Of a stretch of DNA of 64,000 nt, positions 34,207 to 46,405 are shown one piece after another. The stretch lies in contig JAPEVC010000127.1 of assembly GCA_027946555.1 (NCBI GenBank), forward strand, positions 41,119 to 105,118. The letters are read 5' to 3'. The DNA is from Gnomoniopsis sp. IMI 355080 (lineage: Eukaryota > Ascomycota > Sordariomycetes > Diaporthales > Gnomoniaceae). The notes beneath the pieces are model-generated. The model was not told the DNA's origin. It did not search any database and was given only the letters and a program-made list of their open reading frames with translations. Position numbers and translations under genes: made by a program. Every line of letters begins with the position of its first letter. The first letter of the stretch is position 1.

Positions 34207-37200
34207 TTATCCCGCCATAGTCAAAACATAGCTAGTAATGCTGCTCATCCTCTCACTCGTCAATTTCAGACTGATTCTCAACAACTCTCCCGCAACCTCA
34301 GGTTCACGCTTTTGCAACACAATCCATCCCTCGCGATCCATCTCCCACAACACGCAGTCTCTCTCTGCCACGACCTTCGCAGTGCGGTCCGTCTCGCTGA
34401 AGAACGGCAGCTCGCCGCACGTCGTGCCAGCCACTATGCTCTCATATAACCAGCCTTGCGGCAAGTTGTACTCTGCGCGCAGGATGCCGCTCTCGACCAG
34501 GTAAAATCCTGTGGCAGGTTCGCTGGCGTGGAACAGCGTCTCGCCCTGGCGAATCTCGCGTCGCTTGAAGGAATCCTTGGCACGGATCCAGAAATCCTCA
34601 TTCTTGTCCGAGAGGTCATGGAAAATTTGCAGCATAAGCCGTAGAGGCTCTTTAAAATTCTGCCATCGGGAAAGGCGTATGACTTCCCTCTGGGTGAGAG
34701 ACTCACGCGCTGCTTGGTGTAGATGGCTACGCCGCGGAGAGCTGGCAAGGAGGGAAGAGGCGTCGTTGAAGTCGTCCGGGCCGAGACTCTTCCGTGCTTG
34801 AGGAACATCAAGGCTCGACGTGGGGGCGTGGCGGGAGGCGCGGATGGCCTCTTGACTAGCGTAGAAGGTACGCAGGAGCTCATTCTCGCAGCTCTCAAGA
34901 GCAAAGTTTAGGTCTGGGCAAAAGCTGACCTCAGTGTCCTTGGCGCTCGTCCCGAGGCCGACGGCGCGCAAATCGCGCCCCAACGGTCCCTCCATGTCCA
35001 CACCGCTAATGACGAGAACAATCTTCTTGGCGAAGAGCAGTCGGCTCACAGTGCTGAAAGCTTCACCGGCTGAGTAGTCAAGTCCTGTGACGTGGTGAAG
35101 ATCGAGAATAAGAAACTTGATAGGTTGTCTTCTAAACTCTTCGTCGTCAATGAGTCGACGGATCTTCTCTTCCACGCTGACGATTGTGCCGAAGAAGAGG
35201 AAGCCGGTAAGCTTGATCAAATAAATCTGGTTGCCGACTTTCTGTAGGTAGTGTTGTTGAGACGGGTTTCTTCTGACCGTTGAGCCCACCTCCTCACCAG
35301 AGAAGGTGGCACGGATTGCGGACACTCGGGAGGCTTGGAAGATCATTGAAACGAAGGCGAGCAGCACACCAACGCCAATGCCAACAACGAAATCATACAT
35401 GCCCATCACAAGGACAATAACAACGACCTGTACATGAGTTAGCACGATCTGGCTGAAGAGAGGTGTTGGTGGCATTGAGGATGGTAAAAATTCACTTACA
35501 GTCAGATACTCGATCCAGTTCAATTTCTTCCTCGGATCCCATAGCGCATTCAACAATAACTCAAAGCCAAGCACGAAGATCAACGTGCCGACCATCATGA
35601 CTGGTATGAATCCTATGATGACCGGGCCAATCACTAGCACGATGAAGGTGAAGAGAGCAAGTAAATAGCCCGCAAGGCGACTGTTACCTCCCGACTTGAT
35701 GAAGAACTGGCTGTTGGCATAGACAAGATAATTTTGAATACTACCTGCACAGCCGGAAATGAAATTCGACAGACCGTGCAACTTCAGCTCGTGGTCAAGG
35801 TTGGCATGATCCTCGCCGGTTTGAAGAGCGAGCGCCGGTACGTTGATAGGTACGTGGAGCACACCAAAGAAGGTGAGTGCCAACATGGCAGGTACGCATT
35901 CTATGACCGCCTCCCAATTGATCAAATGAAATTCTGTGTGACGGTCAGCTAAAAGTCTGGAGTTGATACCCAAGGGTCAACCTACTGAAAAGCGTATAAA
36001 AATACCACCAGGACTCCCCAGCAGGTGGTGCCTCGAATATCCAACCCTTTTCTCGCAATGGTTCAGGAGAAAGCGAGTCGAGCGCAGTGACAAAGAACCA
36101 AAAGATGGCAGGCTCCAAACAAATGAACACGGGGAGGACGTAGTGGTTGTCCTTCAACTTGTCGGTCGTTGACATAACAAATAGCACAATCGCAAGGCCG
36201 AGCGGTATTGTCCACAATGGAACCGTGTTAGCCCTGAGCATTAGTTTCAGAGTTTCAAGATCGTAGTGAAAGCTCCCTTCGAGTCTCGCAGACACTTCAA
36301 ACCCGGTCTGCACCAGGAACCATCCGACGCCGCCAATACAGCCAATCAGGATGTGGCGCGGGATGAATCCAACCAGATTACCGAATTTTAGCTGGCCCAT
36401 GGCGAAAAAGACAGCGCCGGTGATGATGGAGCTGAAGCAAAAGCAGAATATTGTAGTGGCGATGACCGCGTCCGGTTGGTCTTCTCCGATGTTGGCTGTG
36501 ATTTTCGCAGCCATGCTGTGGAAGAAGGGGACGACTTCAATGAGCTCGGACCCCACGCCTCCTTTGAAAATGCTGCCCGTCGAAAAGGTGAGTTGCGATA
36601 CGATGGTGCTGACATAAAACATCGAAATACCAGCTGGTCCCAGGTTGGCAAAAATCGGGTTCCCAAGTGGAAATAGAATCATGCCGTACGAGAGAGCATC
36701 CAGGATGTTTAGAATGAGCCCTACAAGGACTGCTGGGAGGCATCTGACCGGAATAAGGAGCGTATGTACCAACGCCTTGCCACTCCATACTTTGGGACTG
36801 CTGTTTGCTCTGGCAAGATCTTGTATATGGGCCACCTTCTTTATTAGCCAGTGTGAGGACTCTGGTCTCTTAAACTGGCCCTCAATATCCATGTCGTCGC
36901 TCAAGGTTTCATCGACGCTCGAGTTGCCATTTTGCGGCCGAGGAGTACTTCTCCGGGAGCTTGTTGAAGGTTTACGGATCAATGGCGTATTCTCGGTGGC
37001 CTCCTCGGGCAGAATGTCCTCGGCCGGCGGGAATATGAAATTGCTGCCATCTATGCCGGCTTTTCGACCAAATGAAGTGTCAGCGCCAGTAGGTAGCCCA
37101 GGTCGATCTTGGTAGCTCTCCGGCGGCGATCGCCTCAACATATTGGTGAGCATCGAGGGCCCGTCGTGCTCCTGGTAGTCTCTGTCCTCGTCTTCCTCAG

Positions 37201-37897
37201 GTGACGGTGGCTCAGACACCTCTACAATTGTATCAGATGCCGCGCCGGCGTTGACCTCGTCCACGGTATCCTCCTCATCCCAGAATGGGTCTCGGGACGA
37301 CCCTTCCCGCCTGACATTCAGAGACTGTGATCTGGGACGCGTCAAGAAGTTGGGACTTTGCCGGCTCTTCTTATCGGAAAGAAAATATGAAGCAAGCTCA
37401 GCCGTATCCTCGCGGACACTCCTGGCATACTCGGCACCGTCCACAGGTGCTGACAAATGAATAAATGTTAGCATGATCTTTGGTCCTTGCTGTGGATCGG
37501 TGCACTCCACGGAACCTCTAGACTTATCCGAATATGAGGCATAGACCACTTGGCCAAGGAAGAAGGGTCAAAACCAATGTAGCAGGTCCACCAGCCAACT
37601 TTCATAGATAAAAGCGTAGCTTCATCCACCAAGGTGCCAAGCCCCATCCATCAAGGTCCTAAGCCTGACGACACACGTACCTGAACTGTCGCGACCAACC
37701 CCGCCGGAGACGAACGAGCGTATGGGCTCCCTGTGTGCGGGAGATACTGGCGAAGACACGGGTCTTGGCTCGACGATATTCTGAGGGCCGGTTTGGGCCG
37801 ACGGAGGACTGAGTGGCCCAGTCGAGGTGTCGTTGACGCGTGAAGTGGGAGACTGGGACCGCCTCCATGAGAAGCCTAGAGATCTAGGTGAAGCCAT
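34207..37897 (-). CDS. vsb1: Vsb1-like vacuolar SulP transporter with STAS and cyclic-nucleotide-binding domains
   Basis: Yeast Vsb1 (Ygr125w) is a vacuolar membrane protein needed for storing basic amino acids. Four exons, 37897-37681, 37449-35986, 35933-35500 and 35427-34207 (introns of 231, 52 and 72 nt), give 1111 aa. The first 290 or so residues are polar and acidic, including NTPLIRKPS. The SulP membrane domain runs from about 299 to 745, with VGLILNILDALSYGM, HILIGCIGGVGWFLV and, after exon 3 begins, FGVLHVPINVPALAL. A STAS domain lies at about 775-870 (KFLILDLHHVTGLDYSAGEA). The last 140 residues form a cyclic-nucleotide-binding-like domain (QGETLFHASEPATGFYLVES, CGELPFFSETDR). Exon junctions were set by phase; the third exon starts KFHLINW. 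The name rests on domain order and similarity to the yeast protein; substrate is inferred. Confidence 0.9.
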
Positions 37898-39736
37898 CGT
37901 TGCAGCTGGAATGATGCTATCTTGATGGGAGATCGCATCAAAGGGTTCTCATGAGCCACAGCAGCTACCGTACTGGGCTTGAGTCGTGGCGATATTGTGA
38001 AGCATATGACTATGGCGCAATTCGATCTGACAGGAAGTGGACAGGGAAGATACGTGTACACCGGACAGCACTCTATGCAGCTGATCTGGCAACGGTTGAG
38101 AAAAAAAGCGCTGTTAATTAAGGGTGAAGATAAGATGAGCAGGTCCGATTAGACCGTTCCTGAGATGCCGCCCTTTGTGACGAAATATGGTGGACGGCTG
38201 GAACGGAGCTAGTGAAGCAGCATCTGCTGTCGATCGTGTCCGCGCACCACGACTTCCCAATGGTGAAGAATCAGTGAGCTACTCAGCTCTGATTGCGACC
38301 GAGAGGCATAAGAAAAGATATTTGGAGTGCTAAAACTGGAGCCTTTTACCTTGGCTTCACGATCTCTGGGCCAGCATGTGCTTCCAAGACCAGCCTGGCC
38401 CCTGCAAAACTTTCACCAGGCTCCAGCTAGAAACAAGGATTCAGGGGCGATATTCCAGTACCCACCATCATCCGCGAATCGAATGAGTACCTCGCCCACC
38501 GTGAAAAGTCTGGTTCGTTGGCACTGGCTTTTTCTCTCATCTTGCAGTAGTCAGACCGATGTCGCGCATCGCGGCGTCCGTCAAGATCGCGGAGTGGGAT
38601 GGCACGGCATGGAATGATACAGCTTGAACATGTGAGATGGCAACTAGTCCTACCATAGTCAATACTGGGGAGAAGGAGTGGGACCGAGTGGACGGAGTGG
38701 AGAAAGACGACTGCAGAGCCGCGCTCCGGACAATACAAAGAGGAGGGCCACGCAGCAGGCATTGGCGAATAAGAAACCTCTCACGACGCCGGGGACCACC
38801 AATGTGACCTACGGACGTTCTAGACGACTATGTTCCTAGGTAGTCTTGAGGTAGCTCTCCAACGTCGAGTCAAGTTCATCAGTAACTGTGACACGTCTCT
38901 GGGCTCGACCTTCGTACTATGTGTCTTTGATTGTTGGCATAACTCGCAAAGCTTGTCCTAGCAAAGTTAGATACATCATGTGCGATCTCGACACACCGGG
39001 ACCGCCCCAACACCACTTGTGCGGGAGCTAGATGTGAAGTTGTAGTTTTTATGTAATTGCCGTCGACGGTCCCAGTCTTTTGGCACACATGCCCCCCACG
39101 ATCTTGCGGAAATTCCCAAATGTCCATGTCACGTACATCAGCTGCAGGAGCACTCATTCCGTGAGATGCTCTCTCTGTGCGGTCTACATCTTCGGTACGC
39201 GTCAGGTCCCGTCTCGGACAGCCAGGACGTCTGCAGCCACATCGGTTCGCAGTTTGTACCGTCCGTGGTCTCATAATTTGCTCACATTGCATCCTCCCTC
39301 CTGCACCCTGCATCGAGCTTGACTCCGCCTAGTCCAACCCATCAGCTTCGACGGTACACAAAGCTCAGGTTTAGACTCCGTGATGCGGGAGCCAAGGTCG
39401 TATTGTGCATATGGGGGGGTAGCAGTTTTGCGTGTGTAACGGCAAGCATCCACTTCATCTCAATGATTGATATTGCGCCATTCTTTGGTCATTGAGGAGA
39501 CATATTGCAGAGTCAATACATGTCGGCTGACCGTCTTGGCTTTCCAGGTCGTCGACGGTGACACTGTAGCGGGCCATCTGCAGAAATCCCCGCTTCATCA
39601 CAACGTTCGCTGTACCATGACAGACAACGTTGGAGCAAATGAAATTCCTCCTGAAAGACATCAAGTTCAAATCAGCCGATGTCCGCGAGATTCACCATCC
39701 GCCAAGCCGTAATGATATCCAAGGTTTCCCAAAAAA
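37898..39736. other. 1.8 kb spacer
   Basis: Promoter side of the Vsb1-like gene and 3' side of psf1; both are on the minus strand. Open frames at 38327-38762 and 38879-39313 have no motif. A CCTAGGTA site lies near 38835-38842. No gene accepted. Confidence 0.5.
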
Positions 39737-40518
39737 TCAGCTGAGCTTCTGCAAATATCCTTGAGCGATCAACCGCTCCACATCGCCCTGCCGCACATAG
39801 AACTGGCTGTTTTTGGTCAAGGTGATGGCACTATGATGGGAGGATTAGCATGGCACAGCAACAGCATGAGACGAGCATCTCCCACGTACCCATATTCAGT
39901 TTGGATCTCGCCGGCGTCTTTGAGGACACGGACGTCAATGAACAAGTCCCTGGGTGGCTCCAGACTTCCAGTCAAATCAATATCAGTCCACTGTCCTTTG
40001 TAAGCAGCCAACAGATCCCCGTATTGTCTGACATAATCCTCTTCCTGAGGACTCAAGCTGCTGGTTCCACTGTCTGTCGAGCGTCCACCAGCCCCGGGCG
40101 CGTTGCCTCCAGCAATTCCATCCCGTACTTGCTGGCCGGAGAGGTCCACGACATCTGCACCGCGCCAGACCAGCTCTTCCAGTTTGTTCGTCCGGGTCCG
40201 GTGGTATGCAAGCAAGCAGCGTTTATTGCGTCGCATAGATAAATGGTTCGTCAGAAGCGTCCCGGCCACGCCTTGGTTGGCATTTGGATCGAACGAGCCC
40301 TGGAAGGGCTCTAGAATGTTGGCGACATCACGATCTAAATCGCGCACTTCGCGAGCCGTCTCACGGACAAGTTCGGTCTCGTATGGCGGCAAGTGTGCGA
40401 GGTTCTGTGCCCGTTTTGCTTGGACAACCTGTGACTGCTTGTCAGAGCGCAGTCACAACATGCGCGACGTCTATTGAGAAAGCAGACATACCAATTTTAG
40501 GCCATGATCACCGTACAT
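39737..40518 (-). CDS. psf1: GINS complex subunit Psf1
   Basis: Psf1 is one of four GINS subunits. GINS joins Cdc45 and Mcm2-7 to form the replicative helicase. Exons 40518-40492, 40428-39890 and 39830-39737 (introns of 63 and 59 nt) give 219 aa. The 9-residue first exon MYGDHGLKL matches the family's MYGDLGNKL start. Exon 2 continues VVQAKRAQNLAHLPPYETEL and includes MRRNKRCLLAYHRTRTNKLE, then LTGSLEPPRDLFIDVRVLKD and AGEIQTEYG. Exon 3 completes the C-terminal B domain: KNSQFYVRQGDVERLIAQGY, ending LQKLS. All of these are diagnostic. An ATG two codons upstream (40524) is possible, but MYGD is the family start. A short acidic Gly/Ser linker between the domains is expanded relative to yeast. 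The gene shares a 387-bp upstream region with ADE16/17. Confidence 0.95.
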
Positions 40519-40905
40519 AGGCATAGCGAGGCATTGCGGGTCTTTGCAGACAAAGACGAGAGACGGCGGGACAATTCTCAAGAAAGCGAAAACGCGTTCT
40601 TGAGCAAGATGGTTGTTTTGGCGCGTCAAATTGGGACTGGTACAGGGTTGTATCCCTTCTGTAGCGTGGGAACCCCCAGTAAACCCCAAGCACCGATCCC
40701 GGCCGACCAAGGCAGACCGCGGGGTCGTGAGATAACTTTTTGAGTTGGCGGGGTGAAATTGTATTCAAGGCTTCTTTGCACTTTTTTTTCCACACTGCCA
40801 CGACCACTACTCGTCCACTTTCTTCACTGATCGATTGGACTGGCTTGAGCCCCATCTACTGATCAATACTATACGCTGTCATTCCTTGATCCACGATAGT
40901 TGAAG
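40519..40905. promoter_or_regulatory. Bidirectional promoter, psf1 / ADE16-17
   Basis: The 387 bp between the two start codons must supply both promoters. ACGCGT (40592-40597) is a perfect MluI cell-cycle box core, 74 bp before the psf1 start. A second ACGCG core (minus strand, 40622-40626) lies 30 bp further. A pyrimidine-rich run near 40775-40790 lies on the ADE side. Boxes were read directly; their use is inferred. Confidence 0.6.
40592..40597 (-). promoter_or_regulatory. MCB-like box (ACGCGT) upstream of psf1
   Basis: A palindromic ACGCGT core in AAAACGCGTT context, the binding site of the MBF-type G1/S regulator in yeasts. Placement before a replication gene makes it plausible; a 6-bp match alone is weak evidence. 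Confidence 0.5.
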
Positions 40906-42828
40906 ATGTCAGGCTACCAAGGCCCCGAGGGGCAGCGCATCGCCATTGTCTCTGTCTACGACAAGACTGGTCTCCTCGACCTGGCCAAGGGCCTAGTTCA
41001 GCAGAATGTGCGCATCCTCGCCTCCGGAGGCACTGCCAAGATGATCCGCGAGTCTGGTTTTCCCGTTGAGTATGAATGAACCCTCCATAAAAGCTGTATA
41101 GACAACAATAACTCACAATAGATGCTTTGTCTAGGGACATCTCGGCCATCACGAAGGCGCCCGAAATGCTGGCTGGTCGGGTCAAGACCCTGCACCCAGC
41201 CGTCCACGCCGGTATTCTCGCCCGTAACCTCGCCTCCGACGACAAGGACCTTGCGGAGCAAAGCATCGACAAGGTCGACTACGTGATCTGCAACCTGTAC
41301 CCCTTCAAGGACACCGTCGCTAAGATCAACGTGACTGTGCCCGAGGCCGTGGAGGAGATTGACATTGGCGGCGTGACACTGATCCGCGCAGCTGCTAAGA
41401 ACCACTCTCGCGTTACTATTCTGAGCGATCCGACCGATTATGCCGAGTTTCTGAAGGAACTCGAGGCCGGTGAGGTCAAGGAGTCCACTCGCAAACTGTA
41501 CGCCCTGAAGGCCTTCGAGCACACCGCAGACTACGATGCCGCTATCTCCGACTTCTTCCGGAAGCAATATGCCGCCGATGGTCAGCAGTACATGGCCCTG
41601 CGATACGGTGCCAACCCACACCAGAAGCCCGCTGCCGCGTACGTGAAGGAGGGCAAACTGCCATTCAAGGTTTTGTGCGGATCTCCTGGATACATCAACT
41701 TGCTTGATGCCCTGAATAGCTGGCCTTTGGTCACCGAGCTCAAGCGCGCTCTCGACAAGCCCGCAGCTGCCAGCTTCAAACACGTCTCACCCGCTGGTGC
41801 TGCCATTGGGGAGCCTTTGAGTGCGGAGGAGAAGAAGGTCTTTTTCGTTGAGGATATTCCAGGCATTGATGAGTCCGGCCTGGCCCAGGCTTACGCTCGT
41901 GCTCGTGGTGCCGATCGTATGAGCAGCTTCGGTGACTTCATCGCACTAAGTGATGTTGTTGATGTGGCTACGGCCAGCATCATCTCCAAGGAGGTTTCTG
42001 ACGGTGTCATCGCCCCTGGCTACGACGCTGCTGCTCTGGAAATTCTTAAGAAGAAGAAGGGTGGAAAGTACCTGGTCCTGCAAATGGACCCCGAGTACGA
42101 GCCCAACAAGAGGGAGACACGGACTGTTTTTGGCGTCAACTTGACCCAGCAACGCAACGACATCGAGATCAGCCCGAAGTCCTTTGGTACGGTGATCACA
42201 CCGAAAGATAACCCCGCTGTGCCCGAGAGCGCTTTGCGTGATCTAACAGTGGCTACCATCGCACTCAAATATACCCAGAGCAACTCAGTATGCTACGCTA
42301 CCCGGGGCCAGGTTATTGGTCTGGGTGCCGGCCAGCAATCTCGTATCCACTGCACCCGTCTGGCTGGTGACAAGGCCGACAACTGGTGGCTGCGCTTCCA
42401 CCCGCGTGTCCTTGGCATCAAGTGGAAGAAGGGCACCAAGCGTCCTGACAAGAGCAACGCCATCGATTTGCTGGTCAGCGGCCAGCTGCCCAAGGATGGC
42501 CCCGAGCGTGCGGCTTTCGAGGCCACCTTTGAGGAGGTTCCTAAGATCTTCACTGCCGAGGAGCGTGAGGAGTGGTTGGGCAAGCTGACTGACGTCGCCG
42601 TGTCCTCCGATGCTTTCGTAAGTAATTCTTTTTACAGACTTGATAGCGGGAGGGTGCTAACAATGTGGCCAGTTCCCATTCACCGACAATGTCTACCGCG
42701 CTGCCAAGTCTGGAGCCAAGTATATCGCCGCTCCAGGTGGCAGTCAGAACGATCAGCCCGTCTTCGAGACATCGGAGCAACTGGGCATCACCTTCATAGA
42801 ACAGAATATCCGTCTCTTCCACCACTAG
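40906..42828 (+). CDS. ADE16/ADE17: Bifunctional purine enzyme: AICAR transformylase / IMP cyclohydrolase
   Basis: It catalyses the last two steps of de novo IMP synthesis: formylation of AICAR by 10-formyl-THF, then ring closure. Exons 40906-41069, 41135-42617 and 42673-42828 (introns of 65 and 55 nt) give 600 aa, close to the yeast length. The N-terminal cyclohydrolase domain has IAIVSVYDKTGLLDLAKGL, ILASGGTAKMIRESG, then GRVKTLHPAVHAGIL and VDYVICNLYPF. The C-terminal transformylase domain has LRYGANPHQKPAAAY and the catalytic Lys-His pair in FKHVSPAGAA. GAGQQSRIHCTRLAGDKA follows, and exon 3 reads FPFTDNVYRAAKSG, IAAPGGSQND and a C-terminal RLFHH. Junctions restore the conserved EDISAIT and SDAFFPFTDN. 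The product acts in the cytosol. No missing catalytic residue was noticed. Confidence 0.96.
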
Positions 42829-43915
42829 AGACGATATAGGAGAGCAAGGAATGGGCGGGCGTGCCGGCAGGAGGCGTAGATACCCTTTTTCGACCGGGAT
42901 AGACATGACTAGCATTGCACTCGTGTGCGACCTTCTTAGGATGTGATGGATGTATTTGTGGAAAATCAAAATAGCTTGGGCATTTGGACAAGGTAGAGAA
43001 GGACGGGTCATTCAACGAGTGTGGAGTTTCTCTCAACAATTTATTCATGAGCCTGGATTTTACTGCAAATTTGCAGACTACCTGGTGACCGTCGGATTCT
43101 TCTTTCGAAATAATGTCCCACAGATGGTTATCCCAAACTTTCGGTCCGCAAAAAGGTGGCAAGGAAAGCTGGGTTGTAGTTCTAGCACACGCATCACTGA
43201 ACGTCTACATGTGCTGGTCTGAAATTGCCATATTAGCACCTTATGAGGCCATGTTGGCCGCTAAGAGCAGTGAACAGCGAATGAGAAGATTGTATCTTTA
43301 CTCAGAAGACCGTTAGCAAATGAAATACCGACTTTATGTCCCAACGTGGAAGACGAAAGGAGAATATTTCGGGTGTTCAGAGATGCACATAGTGCTTGTT
43401 GGTTTCCTCATATGACCGGGTCTTAATCAGCTCAGAAACACGGACCAAGATTCTCATCATGTGAAGGACTGTGTAGAATTGCAAAGGGGACATCTTTGTG
43501 TTGATTCGTTGTACTTACCAATTTCAAAAAGGCATATACTGATCGTGTGTTTCGACAAATGGGAAAGAGAAGAAAGCAAATCAGCCCCGGGCTGCAAAAT
43601 CGGCAGGATATTCGTTTTACCAGACGGTGCAAGGTAGTGAAGAGAAAATTGGCAAGGATATAGCTTTATCGATAAGGTTGCAACTTTCCTTCTGGAAAGT
43701 CCGAGAAACGTCTAGTCACCCGAGCTCGGCATCGCCATCATGATGTATGTCGTCGACGAATTGGACCGCGCAATGCGGGCCTGAGAGACTACAAATCTCT
43801 CTCGCCTAGTGTTATTGTCTTCTTTCTTCCCTTCCTAAACCCCACTTCGTTCAGCATTTGATGTTCTCTTTTCCCCTTTTTTTTGTAATTATTTTTTCCC
43901 CCATTTTCTTTTCCA
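42829..43915. other. Spacer with the hsp78 promoter
   Basis: 3' side of the purine gene followed by the upstream region of hsp78. A pyrimidine-rich run (about 43810-43915) lies directly before the hsp78 start. The heat-shock element is listed separately. No gene is seen. Confidence 0.55.
43690..43707 (+). promoter_or_regulatory. Heat-shock element upstream of hsp78
   Basis: Units keep a 5-bp register: TTC (43690), GAA (43695), TCC (43700, imperfect) and GAA (43705), so TTCnnGAAnnTCCnnGAA. This is the nGAAn array bound by heat-shock factor, about 210 bp before the start of a heat-shock chaperone gene. Three of four units are perfect. Confidence 0.6.
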
Positions 43916-46405
43916 ATGTCCACCATGTTGACAAAACGACAATTCCTCCTCTCGACGCGGCGCATTGCCAATGCGCCAACACCCCGACTCTTACCACGCA
44001 CAACAGCCCTCCGATCCCTCATGACAGGGCCACTTTCTACAAACACTTCATCAGGGTCACGACCAATCCCCGCAACGCCCTCCCTACGACTGCCATCATC
44101 GACCCGTCACTATGCCAACGGCCGTCCCCACCCACCAGGCGGCACCCACCGCATGAACCTCGGCGGCGAGGAAGAAAAGCCGGCACTCGAGCAATACGGC
44201 ATTGACCTGACCGCCAAAGCCAAAGAAGGCAAGCTCGATCCGGTCATTGGGCGCGACGCCGAGATCCAGCGCACCATCCAAGTGCTCTCGCGGCGCACCA
44301 AAAACAACCCCGTGCTGATTGGCCAGGCCGGCACGGGCAAGACGGCGATTCTTGAGGGCCTCGCGCTGCGTATCGTGCGTGGCGACGTCCCCGAGAGTGT
44401 CAAGAACAAGCGCGTCGTCTCGCTTGACCTGGGCAGTTTGATTGCCGGTGCCAAGTTCCGCGGGGACTTCGAGGAGCGTTTAAAAAAGGTGCTGAGCGAG
44501 GTGGAAAAGGCCGACGGCGAGGTGATATTGTTCATTGATGAGCTACACACGCTTCTGGGGTTAGGAAAGGCGGAGGGAAGCATTGACGCGAGCAATCTAC
44601 TTAAGCCGGCGTTGTCGCGCGGCGAGCTGCAGTGCTGTGGCGCGACAACGTTGAACGAGTACCGGCTGATTGAGAAGGACGTGGCGCTTGCGCGGCGGTT
44701 TCAGCCTATCTTGGTGAACGAGCCCACTGTCGAGGACACAATTAGCATATTGAGAGGCATCAAGGACAAATACGAGGTGCACCACGGTGTGCGCATCACA
44801 GATGGGGCATTGGTGGCTGCGGCCACGCTGAGTAACCGTTATATCACCGATCGATTTCTGCCGGATAAGGCCATTGACCTGATGGATGAGGCGGCAAGTT
44901 CGCTGCGGCTGCAACAGGAAAGCAAGCCGGAGGACATCATGAAATTGGACCAGCGCATCATGACGATCCAGATCGAGCTGGAGAGCTTGCGGAAGGAGAC
45001 GGACGTTGCGAGTCGCGAAAGGAGAGAGAAATTGGAGACGGACCTGAAGAGGCTACAGGACGAGGCCAAGGTGCTCACGGAGCGGTGGGAACGTGAGCGA
45101 AGCGAGATCGAGACGATCAAGCAGACACAGGCGGACCTGGAAAAAGCAAAGATTGAGTTGGAGATGGCTCAGCGGACGGGCAACTTCGGTCGTGCGTCTG
45201 AGCTACGGTACAGCGTCATTCCGTCTCTGGAACAAAAGCTGCCCAAGGAAGGCGAGCAGGCACAAGCCGCCGAAGCTGGCGATACGCTCATCCACGATTC
45301 CGTCACAGCCGATGATATTGCCGCAGTCGTGGCCAGGGTGACCGGCATCCCAGTGTCCAAGCTGACGAGCGGCCATATCGAGAAACTCGTGCACATGGAA
45401 GACAACCTCCGCCAGGCCGTTAAAGGCCAAGACGAAGCCCTCCGGGCCGTAGCCAACGCAGTGCGGATGCAGCGCGCTGGCCTGTCCGGTGAGAACCGCC
45501 CGCTTGCGTCCTTCTTCTTCCTCGGGCCCACAGGCGTGGGCAAAACGGAGCTGTGCAAGAAGCTTGCCGGCTACCTTTTCTCGACCGAGTCTGCCGTCGT
45601 TCGCTTCGATATGAGCGAGTTCCAGGAGAAGCACACCATCTCCCGCCTGATCGGCGCGCCGTCTGGATATGTGGGGTACGACGACGCTGGCCAGTTGACC
45701 GAGGCAGTGCGCCGGAAGCCCTATGCAGTCTTGCTCTTTGACGAGTTTGAAAAGGCCCATCGGGACATCTCAGCATTGCTTCTACAGGTGTTGGACGAGG
45801 GTTATCTGACGGACGCTCAAGGGCACAAGGTCGACTTCAGGAACACCATTATCGTGCTCACATCCAACCTCGGCGCCAACATTCTGGTAGGCGCGGATCC
45901 GATCGTCCAGTACACGGAGACGGAGGATGGCTCAATCAGCCCTGACGTGAAGAAGGCTGTTCTCGACGTCGTGGCGGCGAACTACCCGCCAGAGTTCTTG
46001 AACAGGATTGTAAGTTATTTCCTTGTTCTCGACCTCGTTTGTTCGGTCAGACTTGATTATGTTGCTAACTCATACTAGGACGAGTTCATCATCTTCAAGC
46101 GCCTCTCGCGCGAAGCTCTACGTGACATTGTCGACATCCGCCTCCGTGAATTGCAGGAGCGTCTCAACGACAGGCGCATCACACTCGAAGTCCCCGACGA
46201 CATCAGGACGTGGCTCGCGGACAGGGGTTACGATCCAAAGTTTGGCGCTAGGCCACTCAACAGGTTGATCACCCACGAGATCGGCAATAAGCTGGCAGAC
46301 AAAATTATTCGTGGCCAGGTGAAGATGAACGACACCGCGGTGGTGACTTTGAAGGAGGATGGCAGTGGGCTGGAGGTGATAGCCAAGTCGCAGGAGACGG
46401 ACTAA
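43916..46405 (+). CDS. hsp78: Mitochondrial ClpB-type disaggregase Hsp78
   Basis: Hsp78 is the AAA+ disaggregase of the mitochondrial matrix, working with mtHsp70 to recover aggregated proteins. Exons 43916-46009 and 46079-46405 (69-nt intron, branch GCTAAC) give 806 aa, like the yeast protein. Residues 1-67 are rich in Arg, Ser and Thr, with an RHYA sequence that suits presequence cleavage. The Clp N domain of cytosolic Hsp104/ClpB is absent, as in other Hsp78s. The first AAA domain has Walker A GQAGTGKT (about 136-143) and Walker B ILFIDELHTLLG. A coiled-coil middle domain follows (about 330-460). The second AAA domain has GPTGVGKT (about 537-544), VRFDMSEFQEKH, and sensor-2 FGARPLNR in exon 2. 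The splice joins FLNRI to DEFIIF. A heat-shock element lies upstream. Two ATGs (residues 1 and 4) are possible starts. Confidence 0.96.

Noticed and set aside
40998..41783. 261-aa minus-strand frame
   Set aside because: It lies wholly antisense to the purine enzyme exon and is explained by its codon bias.
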